Assembly (NCBI GenBank): GCA_017474385.1
Contig: JAFVHU010000013.1
Coordinates: 1-60,958 of the forward strand
Direction of reading: 5' to 3'
DNA: 60,958 nucleotides
From: Afipia sp.
Lineage (GTDB): Bacteria > Pseudomonadota > Alphaproteobacteria > Rhizobiales > Xanthobacteraceae
Below the pieces are notes generated by a model. That model worked only from the letters and a program-made list of their open reading frames with translations, did not search any database and was not told the DNA's origin. This document shows positions 1 to 11,406 of the stretch, in pieces (position 1 is the first letter of the stretch; the number at the start of each line of letters is the position of its first letter). Both the position numbers and the translations under genes were made by a program.

Positions 1-99
1 CTGGCCCTCGCCGAGATTGGCAATGGCGAACTCATCCCCAAGCGTGTGTTCAACCTGACCGGGCTGACAGCTCATCCCGGCCGCAAAGAAGGTGTTTGA
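1..99 (+). CDS. truB: tRNA pseudouridine(55) synthase TruB, C-terminal end (partial)
   Basis: An open frame enters from the left edge and ends with TGA at 97-99, encoding 32 residues. The piece contains [11 protein letters not shown], which resembles the C-terminal tail of TruB, the enzyme that makes pseudouridine 55 in the T-loop of tRNA. The next gene is rpsO, which starts 2 nt after the stop. The order truB-rpsO-pnp is common in proteobacteria and supports the call. The catalytic domain lies outside the window, so activity cannot be judged here. Confidence 0.85.
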   Translation: MALAEIGNGELIPKRVFNLTGLTAHPGRKEGV

Positions 100-101
100 C
101 G

Positions 102-371
102 ATGTCGATTGCCGCAGAACGCAAAGCGGAAGTCATCAAGAAGAATGCAACCAAGACCGGTGACACCGGTTCGCCCGAGGTCCAGGTCGCGATCCTGTCG
201 GAACGCATTGCCAACCTCACCGAGCACTTCAAGACCCATGGCAAGGATAACCATTCCCGCCGCGGTCTGTTGAAGCTGGTGTCCACGCGCCGTTCGCTTC
301 TCGACTATGTGAAGCGGAAGGACGAGGCGCGATACAAGTCGCTTCTCGAGAAGCACAACATTCGCCGCTAA
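102..371 (+). CDS. rpsO: 30S ribosomal protein S15
   Basis: The 89-residue product has the S15 length and sequence: [12 protein letters not shown] at the start, the conserved [15 protein letters not shown] segment, the HSRRGLL segment, and IRR at the C terminus. S15 binds 16S rRNA in the 30S platform and is an early assembly protein. I chose ATG 102 over the in-frame TTG at 96 because S15 proteins begin at this methionine. The gene follows truB by 2 nt and is closed by a strong hairpin at 379-404. pnp follows after a 302-bp gap, so it probably also has its own promoter or a processed leader. Confidence 0.98.
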   Translation: MSIAAERKAEVIKKNATKTGDTGSPEVQVAILSERIANLTEHFKTHGKDNHSRRGLLKLVSTRRSLLDYVKRKDEARYKSLLEKHNIRR

Positions 372-673
372 GAAATACACGCGCGCAGGTTTGCGCGCGT
401 TTTTGCGTGGCGTGGAAATACGTCGCGCATTTTCCAACGCGTGGGTCTTTGAAATGTCCACGCGGCGTGTCCAGCAGCAATCCGGCAGCTGGGCGATAAC
501 GGGTAACATGCCCGTACCATCGAAAGGATGGACGCCATTTCAAACCTGAAGACCATGGCAGGATCGCCGGACGCTGATGCCGCATTCGCGCGCGAGCAGC
601 GTCCCGCAATCTTGCGCATGGTTTTTGCGTTTCAGGCGTCCGTTCTTTCGTGAACCCATGAAAGACGAAGACA
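372..673 (+). promoter_or_regulatory. rpsO-pnp intergenic region with a possible regulatory hairpin at the pnp start
   Basis: This 302-bp gap holds the rpsO terminator and no convincing gene. Its end (about 641-667) can fold into a hairpin, CTTTCGT pairing with ATGAAAG, that covers the purine-rich stretch just before the pnp ATG at 674. In enterobacteria the pnp leader hairpin is cut by RNase III and then used by PNPase for autocontrol. Equivalent control here is only an inference. I see no clear -35/-10 pair. Confidence 0.3.
379..404 (+). terminator. Rho-independent terminator after rpsO
   Basis: A perfect 9-bp stem (ACGCGCGCA paired with TGCGCGCGT, 379-387 and 392-400) with a 4-nt loop is followed directly by T residues. 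It lies 8 bp after the rpsO stop codon. Confidence 0.8.
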
Positions 674-2818
674 ATGTTTAAAGCTCATTCAGTCGAGATC
701 GACTGGGGTGGACGTCCACTCAAACTCGAAACCGGCAAGATCGCGCGTCAGGCCGATGGTGCCGTGATCGCCACCTATGGCGAGACCATCGTGCTTGCCA
801 CCGTCGTCGCCGCCAAGTCGCCGCGCGAAGGTGTCGATTTCCTGCCGCTCACCGTGGACTATCAGGAAAAGACCTACGCAGCCGGCCGCATTCCCGGCGG
901 CTACTTCAAACGCGAAGGCCGGCCCACCGAAAAGGAAACGCTGGTTTCCCGCCTGATCGACCGTCCGATCCGCCCGCTGTTCGTCGACGGCTGGCGCAAC
1001 GAAACCCAGGTCATCGTGACGGTGCTGTCGCATGACATGGAAAACGATCCGGACATTCTGGCGCTGGTGGCTTCTTCTGCTGCGCTGACCCTCTCCGGCG
1101 CGCCGTTCCAGGGTCCGATCGGTGCAGCCCGCGTCGGCTTCATCAACGACGAATACGTTCTCAACCCGACGCTCGACGAGATGGCTGACACCAATCTCGA
1201 TCTCGTTGTCGCCGGCACCGCCGACGCCGTTCTGATGGTGGAATCGGAAGCCAAGGAACTGAACGAAGACATCATGCTCGGCGCCGTGATGTTCGGTCAT
1301 CGGCATTTCCAGCCGGTCATCAAGGCGATCATCGAACTGGCCGAGAAGGCCGCGAAGGAGCCGCGCGAGGTTTCTTCCGTGGACAACAGCGCCATCGACA
1401 AGGACATGCGCGCCGTCGGCGAAGCCGAACTGCGCAAGGCCTACGCGATCGCGGTCAAGCAGGATCGTTATGCGGCCGTCGGCGAAGTGAAGAAGAAGGT
1501 CATGGACCACTTCTTCCCGGAAGGTCAGGAGCCGAAATACGACAAGCTGCGCGTCGCCGGCGTGTTCAAGGAACTGGAAGCGAACGTCGTTCGCAACAAC
1601 ATCCTCGACACCGGCAAGCGCATCGACGGCCGTGACGTCAAAACCGTCCGTCCGATCGTCGCCGAAGTCGGCGTGCTGCCCCGCGCCCACGGCTCGGCGC
1701 TGTTCACCCGCGGTGAAACCCAGGCGATGGTTGTCACCACGCTCGGCACCGGCGAAGACGAGCAGTACATCGACTCGCTGTCGGGAACATACAAGGAGCG
1801 CTTCCTGCTCCATTACAACTTCCCTCCCTACTCGGTCGGCGAAACCGGCCGTCTCGGCGGCACCAAGCGTCGCGAAATCGGCCACGGCAAGCTCGCCTGG
1901 CGCGCGATCCATCCGGTTCTGCCGGCGCATCACGAATTCCCGTACACGCTGCGTGTCGTCTCGGAGATCACCGAGTCGAACGGTTCGTCATCGATGGCAT
2001 CGGTCTGCGGCGCTTCGCTGGCGTTGATGGACGCGGGCGTTCCCTTGAAGCGGCCGACCGCAGGTATCGCGATGGGCCTCATTCTTGAGGGCGAGCGGTT
2101 CGCGGTGCTGTCCGACATTCTCGGCGACGAGGATCATCTCGGCGACATGGACTTCAAGGTGGCCGGCACTGAGAACGGCATCACCTCGCTGCAGATGGAC
2201 ATCAAGATCGCCGGCATTACCGAAGCGATCATGAAGATCGCCCTCGCCCAGGCGAAGGACGGCCGCATCCACATCCTCGGCGAAATGGCGAAGGCATTGA
2301 CCAATGCCCGCGCCGAGCTCGGCGAGCATGCGCCGCGCATCGAAGTGTTGCAGATCCCGACCGACAAGATCCGCGAAGTGATCGGCACCGGCGGCAAGGT
2401 GATCCGCGAGATCGTGGAAAAGACCGGCGCCAAGGTCAACATCGAGGACGACGGCACCGTGAAGGTCGCATCCGCCAACGGCGAATCGATCCGCGCGGCG
2501 ATCAAGTGGATCAAGTCGATCGCTTCCGATCCGGAAGTTGGCCAGATCTACGACGGCACCGTGGTCAAGGTGATGGAGTTCGGCGCGTTCGTGAACTTCT
2601 TCGGACCGAAGGACGGTCTGGTTCACATCAGCCAGCTCGCCGCCAGCCGCGTGCAGAAGACCTCCGACGTCGTCAAGGAAGGCGACAAGGTCAAGGTCAA
2701 GCTGCTCGGGCTCGACGATCGCGGCAAGGTTCGCCTGTCGATGAAGGTGGTCGATCAGGAAACCGGCGAGGACCTCGAGGCCAAGCAGAAGGCCGAGGGC
2801 GTTTCCGCCGCGGAGTAA
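674..2818 (+). CDS. pnp: Polyribonucleotide nucleotidyltransferase (PNPase)
   Basis: The 714-residue product has the full PNPase layout: first RNase PH-like domain (about 13-145), helical linker (about 240-320), second RNase PH-like domain (about 325-550), KH domain with the GxxG loop in [12 protein letters not shown], and a C-terminal S1 domain ([13 protein letters not shown]). PNPase degrades RNA from the 3' end with phosphate and is part of the degradosome in many bacteria. Length matches the family. The start at ATG 674 gives the typical N terminus with [21 protein letters not shown] strong terminator follows at 2846-2874. Confidence 0.98.
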   Translation: MFKAHSVEIDWGGRPLKLETGKIARQADGAVIATYGETIVLATVVAAKSPREGVDFLPLTVDYQEKTYAAGRIPGGYFKREGRPTEKETLVSRLIDRPIRPLFVDGWRNETQVIVTVLSHDMENDPDILALVASSAALTLSGAPFQGPIGAARVGFINDEYVLNPTLDEMADTNLDLVVAGTADAVLMVESEAKELNEDIMLGAVMFGHRHFQPVIKAIIELAEKAAKEPREVSSVDNSAIDKDMRAVGEAELRKAYAIAVKQDRYAAVGEVKKKVMDHFFPEGQEPKYDKLRVAGVFKELEANVVRNNILDTGKRIDGRDVKTVRPIVAEVGVLPRAHGSALFTRGETQAMVVTTLGTGEDEQYIDSLSGTYKERFLLHYNFPPYSVGETGRLGGTKRREIGHGKLAWRAIHPVLPAHHEFPYTLRVVSEITESNGSSSMASVCGASLALMDAGVPLKRPTAGIAMGLILEGERFAVLSDILGDEDHLGDMDFKVAGTENGITSLQMDIKIAGITEAIMKIALAQAKDGRIHILGEMAKALTNARAELGEHAPRIEVLQIPTDKIREVIGTGGKVIREIVEKTGAKVNIEDDGTVKVASANGESIRAAIKWIKSIASDPEVGQIYDGTVVKVMEFGAFVNFFGPKDGLVHISQLAASRVQKTSDVVKEGDKVKVKLLGLDDRGKVRLSMKVVDQETGEDLEAKQKAEGVSAAE

Positions 2819-2845
2819 TTGTCTCACAACCTCGTGTGACGACCC

Positions 2846-2874
2846 AAAGGGGCGGCATTTTGCCGCCCCTTTTT
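2846..2874 (+). terminator. Rho-independent terminator after pnp
   Basis: A 12-bp perfect stem, AAAGGGGCGGCA (2846-2857) pairing with TGCCGCCCCTTT (2861-2872), has a 3-nt loop and runs into T residues, 27 bp after the pnp stop. Confidence 0.9.
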
Positions 2875-2979
2875 GTTTGCCTCATGCGAAACTCGTTTTG
2901 TGTCCGCAGCGTAGCCCTGTGATGGCTCGGCTGCATTCGCAGCGGATCCGCACCACGCTGCCACATCAGGGAGAATACT

Positions 2980-3735
2980 ATGTCATCGATATCCCGACGC
3001 CATCTTATGACCGCCACCGCCGGGCTTACGGCTTCTGTAGCCGCACCGCGCATCGTGTTTGCACAAGCTGCACCGGCTCCCGCCGCCCCTGCCGCCGCGC
3101 CCGCCACTGGCCCGTTCACGCTGTCGGCTCTCACCTACCCCACAAACGCCCTCGAGCCGCATATCGATGCCAAGACCATGGAAATCCACCACGACAGGCA
3201 CCACGCAGCCTATGTCGCCAACATGAACACCGCCGCCAAGACCAATCCGCAGCTCGGAGCGGTGCCGATCGAAAACATCCTCGGTAACATCAACGCACTG
3301 GATGACTCGATCAAGTTCACGGTGCGCAACAATCTCGGCGGCCACGCCAACCACACCATGTTCTGGAGCATCATGGGCCCGAACGGCGGCAAGCCGGAAG
3401 GCGAAGTGCTTGCCGCGATCGACAAGGATCTTGGCGGCATGGAGAAATTCCAGACCGATTTCAACGCCGCCGGCGGACGCCAGTTCGGCTCCGGCTGGGT
3501 GTTTGTCACGGTCGCGAAGGACGGCAAGCTTGCCATCGAGACGCGCCCTAACCAGGATTCTCCGATCATGGACGGCAAGCGCGTGCTGATGGGCAACGAT
3601 GTCTGGGAGCACGCCTATTATCTGAACTACCAGAACCGCCGCCCCGATTATCTCAAGGCGTGGTGGAACACGGTGAACTGGGCGAAGATTGCCGAACGTT
3701 ATGCCGCGGCGAAGGCTGGCACCCTCGGGGTGTAG
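2980..3735 (+). CDS. Superoxide dismutase (Fe/Mn family) with Tat signal peptide
   Basis: The 251-residue product starts with a twin-arginine leader (SRRHLM, then a hydrophobic stretch to about residue 30 ending AFAQA-like) and a Pro/Ala-rich linker. The dismutase domain starts near residue 46. Metal ligands by family alignment are His70 (in EIHH), His125 (in ANHTMFW), Asp207 and His211 (DVWEHAYY). Gln192 in NQDSP is the placement typical of Mn-type enzymes. The enzyme converts superoxide to peroxide and oxygen. The leader suggests export folded with its metal to the periplasm. A ribosome site GGGAG precedes ATG 2980. katG follows. Confidence 0.95.
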   Translation: MSSISRRHLMTATAGLTASVAAPRIVFAQAAPAPAAPAAAPATGPFTLSALTYPTNALEPHIDAKTMEIHHDRHHAAYVANMNTAAKTNPQLGAVPIENILGNINALDDSIKFTVRNNLGGHANHTMFWSIMGPNGGKPEGEVLAAIDKDLGGMEKFQTDFNAAGGRQFGSGWVFVTVAKDGKLAIETRPNQDSPIMDGKRVLMGNDVWEHAYYLNYQNRRPDYLKAWWNTVNWAKIAERYAAAKAGTLGV

Positions 3736-3761
3736 CTTCTCAAAGCAAGTCAATTTCAAAC

Positions 3762-3790
3762 AAAAGGGCGGCTTTTCAGCCGCCCTTTTC
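3762..3790 (+). terminator. Rho-independent terminator after the superoxide dismutase gene
   Basis: A perfect 12-bp stem, AAAAGGGCGGCT (3762-3773) pairing with AGCCGCCCTTTT (3778-3789), lies 26 bp after the stop. The remaining gap to katG (3791-4081) holds no gene I can support. It probably contains the katG promoter, but I see no clear OxyR site or -35/-10 pair. Confidence 0.88.
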
Positions 3791-4069
3791 GATTCATGAG
3801 CCCATCGTCTGAAGACGGTAGGTTCCGGCGAAGCCGTACGATCAGAATAACTTATCTGAGCGCAAAGAAAAACCGACTGGACCTGATGCTGGAATTCTTC
3901 CAAAGTTCTGCTGGAACGGTTCTCAATCGTACCGTCGCCCACGGCGAAACGCCCCAGCTACAGCGAGCGCATTTCAGAGATCCGAGACAACACCAGGGTC
4001 TCGGCAGGAAGACATTCCAACGTGGACGGCGCATCGGATCAAACCGGCAAACCAAAAATCACAGAATGA

Positions 4070-6286
<2,217 letters not shown>

Positions 6287-6313
6287 GCCATCCCGCCTGA
6301 CGACAGAACGAAC

Positions 6314-6346
6314 AAAGCCCCCGCGATCGCATCGCGGGGACTTTTT
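6314..6346 (+). terminator. Rho-independent terminator after katG
   Basis: An almost perfect stem, AAGCCCCCGCGAT pairing with ATCGCGGGGACTT (one mismatch), with a 3-nt loop and a T run, lies about 28 bp after the katG stop. Confidence 0.85.
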
Positions 6347-6418
6347 CATTAAATCGTCGCCGAGAGACAATCTTGCTACGAATGAGCTATAACGTGGCAA
6401 AAAGTCAGGGAGGATCGG

Positions 6419-7015
6419 ATGATGAAACTCTATTGGTCGCCGCGCTCGCGCTCGTTCTCCGGCCTCTGGCTGATGGAAGAGACCGGCCAGCCTTACGAGC
6501 GGGTGCTGACGGACATTTCCACCGGCGCGCAGAAGACACCCGAATTTCTCGCCGTCAATCCGATGGGCAAGGTGCCCGCGTTGAAGGATGGCGATATATC
6601 CATCGCGGAAGCATCTGCGATCTGCGCCTATGTCGCGGAGCGTTATCCGGACGCGAAGCTCGCACCGCCGATCGGCGATCCGCGCCGCGGAAAATATCTG
6701 CAATGGCTGTTCTTTGCGCCGAGCTGCATCGAACCCGCATTGATCCAGATCTTCACCAAGATCGATGTGCCGACTTCAACCGCCGCCTGGGGCAGCGCAA
6801 CGCAGGTGTTCGATGTCCTCGACGCGGCGCTTGAAAGGGGCCCATTCCTGCTGGGCGAGACGTTCTCAGCCGCCGACATCATGATCGGTTCAGGACTGAA
6901 TTTCGCGATCAGGCTGTTCAAGATGGTGCCGGCGCGCCCGTCATTCGACCGCTACATCGATGCCTGCTCGGCACGGCCCGCGTTTCAACGCGCTACGGTG
7001 ATCGCGGCGGGATAA
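6419..7015 (+). CDS. Glutathione S-transferase family protein
   Basis: The 198-residue protein starts with a thioredoxin-like GST N-terminal domain (MKLYWSPRSRSFSGLWLMEE, with Ser residues where the thiol-activating residue usually lies; then NPMGKVPALKDGD, holding the conserved cis-Pro, and the glutathione-contacting EASAIC stretch). A helical C-terminal domain follows (about 90-198) with the FSAADIMIG N-capping motif. It probably conjugates or reduces a substrate with glutathione; the substrate cannot be told. AGGGAGG at about 6407 precedes two ATGs at 6419 and 6422, so the exact start is open. It follows katG but has its own upstream gap. Confidence 0.9.
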   Translation: MMKLYWSPRSRSFSGLWLMEETGQPYERVLTDISTGAQKTPEFLAVNPMGKVPALKDGDISIAEASAICAYVAERYPDAKLAPPIGDPRRGKYLQWLFFAPSCIEPALIQIFTKIDVPTSTAAWGSATQVFDVLDAALERGPFLLGETFSAADIMIGSGLNFAIRLFKMVPARPSFDRYIDACSARPAFQRATVIAAG

Positions 7016-7016
7016 G

Positions 7017-7047
7017 AATCCGGCGCGCGAAACGATCGCGCCGGGAT
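7017..7047. terminator. Possible bidirectional terminator between the GST gene and fabI
   Basis: A GC-rich imperfect inverted repeat (AATCCGGCGCG with CGCGCCGGGATT) lies between these convergent genes and touches the fabI stop. There is no long T run, so confidence is modest. Confidence 0.4.
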
Positions 7048-7856
7048 TAGTCGGCCTTGTCTTCGGCTTTCAACGCATCCGGATGCGGCATCGAGATGAT
7101 GTTGTATCCGGAATCAACGAAGTGAATTTCGCCGGTCACGCCGCCGGACAGATCCGACAGCAGATAGAGGGCGGTGCCGCCGAGTTCGTCGAGCGTGACG
7201 CCGCGTCCCAGCGGCGAATGCTTCTGCTGGAACGCGAACATCGCGCGCGAATCGCCGATGCCCGATCCGGCCAATGTGCGAACAGGTCCCGCAGAAATCG
7301 CGTTGACACGAATGCCGTTGCGCCCGAAATCCGCCGCGAGATAGCGCGTCGACGCCTCCAGCGCCGCCTTGGCCACGCCCATCACATTGTAATTCGGCAT
7401 GACGCGGGTCGAACCACCGAAGGTCAGCGTCACGATCGAGCCGCCGTTCGGCATCATCTCCGAGGCGCGCTTGGCGACTTCCGTGAAGGAGAAGCACGAG
7501 ATCACCATGGTGCGCGAGAAGTTCGCGCGGGTGGTGTCGGCGTAGCGGCCCTTGAGTTCGTTCTTGTCGGAAAAGCCGATCGCATGGACCAGGAAATCGA
7601 TCGTGCCCCACTTGTCCTTCATCGCGGCGAAGGTCGCATCGACACTGGCGATGTCCTCGACATCGCACGGCAGAATCAGCGGCGCATTGAGCGATTCCGC
7701 CAGCGGCTTGACGCGTTTGCCGAGCGCATCGCCCTGATAGGTGAAGGCGAGCTCCGCGCCCTGGGCATGAAGCGCTTTCGCGATGCCCCATGCGATCGAG
7801 TGATCGTTGGCGACGCCCATGATGAGCCCGCGCTTGCCTTGCATCAATCCGGACAT
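7047..7856 (-). CDS. fabI: Enoyl-[acyl-carrier-protein] reductase (NADH) FabI
   Basis: The 269-residue protein is a short-chain dehydrogenase of the FabI type. It has the dinucleotide motif GVANDHSIAWGIA near the start and the catalytic Tyr-x6-Lys in YNVMGVAK, followed by NAISAGPVRTLA. It carries out the last reduction of fatty-acid elongation. I chose ATG 7856 (MSGLMQGKRGLIMGV) because AGCAGGG lies upstream; an in-frame GTG at 7877 adds seven unlikely residues. It is the last gene of the leftward set fabA-fabB-fabI, 50 bp from fabB. FabI is the target of triclosan-type inhibitors in many bacteria. Confidence 0.96.
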   Translation of the reverse strand: MSGLMQGKRGLIMGVANDHSIAWGIAKALHAQGAELAFTYQGDALGKRVKPLAESLNAPLILPCDVEDIASVDATFAAMKDKWGTIDFLVHAIGFSDKNELKGRYADTTRANFSRTMVISCFSFTEVAKRASEMMPNGGSIVTLTFGGSTRVMPNYNVMGVAKAALEASTRYLAADFGRNGIRVNAISAGPVRTLAGSGIGDSRAMFAFQQKHSPLGRGVTLDELGGTALYLLSDLSGGVTGEIHFVDSGYNIISMPHPDALKAEDKAD

Positions 7857-7906
7857 GTCAAACCCTGCTGCGCCCACTCAATAATTTTCGTGAGACCTGA
7901 AAATGA

Positions 7907-9130
7907 TTACGCGTCGAGACGCTTGAATACCAATGTTGCGTTGGTGCCGCCAAAGCCGAATGAATTCGACAGCACCGCGCCGATCTTGGCGCCGTCAATC
8001 CGCTTGCGCACGATCGGCATGTCGGCGAACGCTGGATCGAGTTCGGTGATGTTGGCGCTTTCGCAGATGAAGCCGTTATTCATCATCAACAGCGAGTAGA
8101 TCGCCTCCTGCACGCCGGTCGCGCCGAGCGAATGCCCGGTCAGCGACTTGGTCGCCGAGATCGGCGGGCACTTGTCGCCCGCGCCGAACACGGCGCGGAT
8201 CGCGTTGATTTCCGGCGGATCGCCAGCCGGCGTCGATGTCGCATGCGGGTTGATATAGTCGATCGGGACATTCACGGTCGACATCGCCATTTTCATGCAG
8301 CGCTCGGCGCCCTCGCCGGACGGCGCGACCATGTCGTAGCCGTCGGAGGTCGCACCGTAGCCGACGACCTCGCCGTAAATCCGCGCACCGCGCGCCTTGG
8401 CATGTTCAAGCTCTTCGAGCACAACGACGCCCGCACCGCCTGCGATGACGAAGCCATCGCGATTCACATCATAGGCGCGCGATGCGGTGGCCGGGGTATC
8501 GTTGTATTTCGACGACATCGCACCCATGGCGTCGAACAAAACCGACATGGTCCAGTCGAGATCCTCACAGCCGCCGGCGAAGATAATGTCCTGCTTGCCG
8601 ACCTGAATGGTCTCATAGGCATTGCCGATGCAATGGTTCGACGTGGCGCAAGCCGACGAGATCGAATAGTTGACGCCCTTGATCTTGAACCAGGTCGCCA
8701 ATGTCGCGGACGCTGTCGACGACATCGCCTTGGGTACGGCGAACGGACCAACGCGCTTGGGCCCCTTTGTGCGGGTGGTGTCGGCAGCTTCGACGATGGC
8801 GCGCGCGGACGGGCCGCCCGATCCCATGATGATGCCGGTGCGCGGATTGACGATATCGGACTCTTCCAGTCCCGAATCGCGGATCGCTTGCTCCATCGCG
8901 ACGTGATTCCACGCAGCGCCTTCACCGAGGAAACGCATTGCACGACGATCAACCACATCGGCAGGATTGAGAGACGGCCTGCCGAAAACCTGCGACCGGA
9001 AACCGAGCTTGGCATAGTCTTCCGAATGAGTGATGCCCGGCTTTGCTTCGTAGAGACTCGCAAGCACTTCCTGAGTGTTGTTTCCGATGGAAGAGACAAT
9101 GCCCATCCCCGTGACCACAACTCGCCTCAT
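7907..9130 (-). CDS. fabB: 3-oxoacyl-[acyl-carrier-protein] synthase I FabB
   Basis: The 407-residue ketoacyl synthase has the Cys-His-His triad: Cys in [12 protein letters not shown], His in [12 protein letters not shown] and His in [11 protein letters not shown]. The N terminus [17 protein letters not shown] is typical of FabB. With FabA it extends the unsaturated branch of fatty-acid synthesis. It lies 111 bp downstream of fabA on the same strand and upstream of fabI, so the three probably form one transcription unit for unsaturated fatty acid production. Confidence 0.96.
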   Translation of the reverse strand: MRRVVVTGMGIVSSIGNNTQEVLASLYEAKPGITHSEDYAKLGFRSQVFGRPSLNPADVVDRRAMRFLGEGAAWNHVAMEQAIRDSGLEESDIVNPRTGIIMGSGGPSARAIVEAADTTRTKGPKRVGPFAVPKAMSSTASATLATWFKIKGVNYSISSACATSNHCIGNAYETIQVGKQDIIFAGGCEDLDWTMSVLFDAMGAMSSKYNDTPATASRAYDVNRDGFVIAGGAGVVVLEELEHAKARGARIYGEVVGYGATSDGYDMVAPSGEGAERCMKMAMSTVNVPIDYINPHATSTPAGDPPEINAIRAVFGAGDKCPPISATKSLTGHSLGATGVQEAIYSLLMMNNGFICESANITELDPAFADMPIVRKRIDGAKIGAVLSNSFGFGGTNATLVFKRLDA

Positions 9131-9241
9131 GATTCCTCGCCTCTAGTTGCTGCGCTTTAAAATCTGCGCCTTCGACTGTCCACGCCGGTTTTATATCCGG
9201 CAATTCCAAAGCTCATCCTCGTGAGCTTCATCGACCCTGCA

Positions 9242-9772
9242 TTACGTTCCCGGCTGCAATGGGGCATCCTGTTGGAATAGCCCTACCTTGAGATCCTTGG
9301 CGCGATAGATGATTTCGCCATCGGCCGACAACGTCCCGTCAGCAATGCCCAGCACCAGCTTTGAGCGCATCACGCGCTTGATGTCGATGTTGTACACGAC
9401 CTTGGTGACGTGCGGCAGAACCTGCCCCGAAAACTTCAACTCGCTGAGGCCTAGCGCCCGGCCGCGACCTAGACCACCCGTCCAGCCAAGAAAAAAGCCG
9501 ACCATTTGCCACAGCGCATCGAGTCCAAGGCATCCGGGCATCACAGGGTCGCCCTTGAAATGGCACCCAAAAAACCACAGATCCGGCTTCACATCGAGCT
9601 CGGCCCGGATCAGACCTTTGCCGTACTCGCCCCCGGTCTCGTTAATCTCCGTGATCTGGTCGAACATCAGCATCGGCGGGAGCGGCAGCTGGGCATTGCC
9701 TGCTCCGAACAGCTCGCCCCGGCCACAGGCCAGGAGCTCTTCATAGGAGTAGCTGTTCCGGCGGTCTTTCAT
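9242..9772 (-). CDS. fabA: 3-hydroxydecanoyl-[acyl-carrier-protein] dehydratase/isomerase FabA
   Basis: The 176-residue product has the hotdog-fold FabA signature, with the active-site His in [14 protein letters not shown] and the catalytic Asp in LGLDALWQ. FabA makes the trans-2 to cis-3 decenoyl branch point of unsaturated fatty acid synthesis. Length is normal. It is first in the leftward fabA-fabB-fabI set and is divergent from irr. The 215-bp shared upstream region should hold both promoters; I could place one only for irr. Confidence 0.97.
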   Translation of the reverse strand: MKDRRNSYSYEELLACGRGELFGAGNAQLPLPPMLMFDQITEINETGGEYGKGLIRAELDVKPDLWFFGCHFKGDPVMPGCLGLDALWQMVGFFLGWTGGLGRGRALGLSELKFSGQVLPHVTKVVYNIDIKRVMRSKLVLGIADGTLSADGEIIYRAKDLKVGLFQQDAPLQPGT

Positions 9773-9914
9773 CTGGATCCCTTATTTTGGCATGCCGGTC
9801 CTGCGGCAGCCTCGCGGGACCTCTAACATAGGCCCACCGTGGGTCAAAGTGGCCGTAACCGCCCGATTCGAGGCCATTTTTACCCTAAAATTACCCCTGC
9901 CAGTTGCGAAAAAC

Positions 9915-9943
9915 TTGCATGTAACTGCATCCTTTCCTATAGT
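9915..9943 (+). promoter_or_regulatory. Predicted sigma-70 promoter of irr
   Basis: TTGCAT (9915-9920) and TATAGT (9938-9943) are separated by exactly 17 bp, and lie about 45 bp before the irr start. This is close to the housekeeping consensus. No clear Irr- or Fur-type box was seen. Confidence 0.55.
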
Positions 9944-9987
9944 CCGGGCAACAAGCCTTTCTCAGCGGGCGGTTATCGGCTGCCCCA

Positions 9988-10491
9988 ATGTGTACGAGTG
10001 ATCTGATGGATGACGTTGTAACCACCGAGAACAAGCACGACGAGCCGCATGCGCACCATGGGCATGCGCCGGCGCTCACCGGATGTCCGTGGCATGACGT
10101 CAACGAAATGTTGCAATCGGTCGGCCTGCGTCCGACCCGCCAGCGCATGGCGCTGGGCTGGCTGCTGTTCGGCAAGGGCGGACGCCACCTGACCGCCGAA
10201 ATGCTCTACGAGGAAGCGACCCACGCCAAGGTGCCGGTGTCGCTCGCGACCGTTTACAACACGCTCAACCAGCTCACCGAGGCCGGCCTGCTGCGTCAGG
10301 TCAGCGTCGACGGCACCAAGACCTATTTCGACACCAACACCAGCGCGCATCATCACTTCTACATGGAAGGCAATCACGAGCTGGTCGATATTCCCGACCC
10401 AAATCTCGTGCTGCAGAAGATGCCCGACGTGCCGGAAGGCTACGAGATCAGCCGCATCGACATGGTCGTTCGCCTGCGCAAGAAGCGCTGA
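9988..10491 (+). CDS. irr: Iron response regulator Irr (Fur superfamily)
   Basis: The 167-residue protein is a Fur-fold regulator. It carries the heme regulatory motif GCPWHD (residues 28-33), a winged helix domain (LRPTRQRMALGWLLFG to LATVYNTLNQL), and the His cluster AHHHFY, the second heme site known in Bradyrhizobium Irr. In that genus Irr represses or activates iron and heme genes under low iron and is degraded when heme binds. These motifs suggest the same control here. ATG 9988 is used; ATG 10006 is also possible and has a slightly better ribosome site. An irr-fabA divergent arrangement is seen. Confidence 0.96.
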   Translation: MCTSDLMDDVVTTENKHDEPHAHHGHAPALTGCPWHDVNEMLQSVGLRPTRQRMALGWLLFGKGGRHLTAEMLYEEATHAKVPVSLATVYNTLNQLTEAGLLRQVSVDGTKTYFDTNTSAHHHFYMEGNHELVDIPDPNLVLQKMPDVPEGYEISRIDMVVRLRKKR

Positions 10492-10517
10492 GCCAATCTT
10501 CATTGTCTTGAGAATGT

Positions 10518-10549
10518 AATCGCCGGGCCTTGCCCGGCGATTTGCTTTT
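10518..10549. terminator. Terminator hairpin between irr and the convergent SH3 gene
   Basis: A perfect 11-bp stem, AATCGCCGGGC (10518-10528) with GCCCGGCGATT (10532-10542), has a 3-nt loop and is followed by TTGCTTTT. It sits between convergent genes and could serve irr. Confidence 0.75.
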
Positions 10550-10554
10550 GGACG

Positions 10555-11088
10555 TCAGTTCACCTTCTCGTCGGCGTAGACGCCCCACAGCCGCTGCTGC
10601 TCGATCCAGCCGTCGAAACCGTTGCCGGCGACGCGGCACCAGCCGTTGTTGCAACGCTTGACGGTGACGACCACGCCGGCCTGAAGCTTGGCGGCGACGG
10701 CGCTGTTGGCATCCGCGCTGTCATAGATCGGCGCGAGATCGTCCTTCTTCTTCATGGTGACGACCGCGGTGCGCCGGCCCGACAGCAGCGAATGATAGAC
10801 CCAGCCTTCCGCGCCTTCCGAATCGCGCACACGCCGCCAGTTCTCGAACTCGGCGGTGATTTCCACCGGCAGACCGGAGCGCGTGTAGATCCAGGTCACA
10901 TCCTGATCCTTCGTCGGCCCGGCGCGGACATTGACGTGGTCCGACTTCAGGCTGACATAGCGTGGCACCGGCAAGCCGCTCGCCGTCGCCACCGCATCCT
11001 TGTCCTTTGCGGCAAAGCCGGTCGCGCATGACGCGACCCAGAGCGCACAAATCCCCGCAAGTGACGCAAAATTCCGAGCAGATCCCAT
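10555..11088 (-). CDS. Secreted SH3-domain protein
   Basis: The 177-residue protein has an N-terminal hydrophobic signal (residues about 5-27, ending GFAAKDKD; the Cys in VASCATG could also suggest a lipoprotein site). Two bacterial SH3-like repeats follow: one with VNVRAGPTKDQDVTW and GAEGWVYHSLL, the second around LQAGVVVTVKRCNNGWCRV and GFDGWIEQQRLWGVY. Such domains usually bind peptidoglycan or partner proteins in the periplasm. I chose ATG 11088 because GAGGGA lies 8 nt upstream; an in-frame TTG at 11115 is less likely. The gene is convergent with irr. Its exact role is unknown. Confidence 0.88.
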   Translation of the reverse strand: MGSARNFASLAGICALWVASCATGFAAKDKDAVATASGLPVPRYVSLKSDHVNVRAGPTKDQDVTWIYTRSGLPVEITAEFENWRRVRDSEGAEGWVYHSLLSGRRTAVVTMKKKDDLAPIYDSADANSAVAAKLQAGVVVTVKRCNNGWCRVAGNGFDGWIEQQRLWGVYADEKVN

Positions 11089-11406
11089 AACAACGTTCCC
11101 TCGTGCGGCCCCCAACGCCGCTTCCCCGCCGTCCGTGATGCCCGCGGCATTTCCTGATCGCCACTGACCGCGCTTTCAGGAACCTTGAGAGGGCTTTGGA
11201 GACCAGCCACGCCCCTTGGGGTTCTTGTCTTGGCGCGGCCTTCTGCTAGAGAGGGACCACAGGCCAAGCGCCTGAAAAGCTGCGAAAAGCTCACCGGACC
11301 GACAACGAATTTCTACCTTCGAACAGGCCGGTTAATGTGAACTGAACGGCCGGACCAAACTGTCCGGAAACGGTGTCTCCGCTCAACATCGAAGGGCCTT
11401 CGGAGA

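Noticed and set aside
689-1933. A 414-codon minus-strand frame opposite pnp.
   Set aside because: It is fully covered by pnp, whose motifs are conserved throughout.
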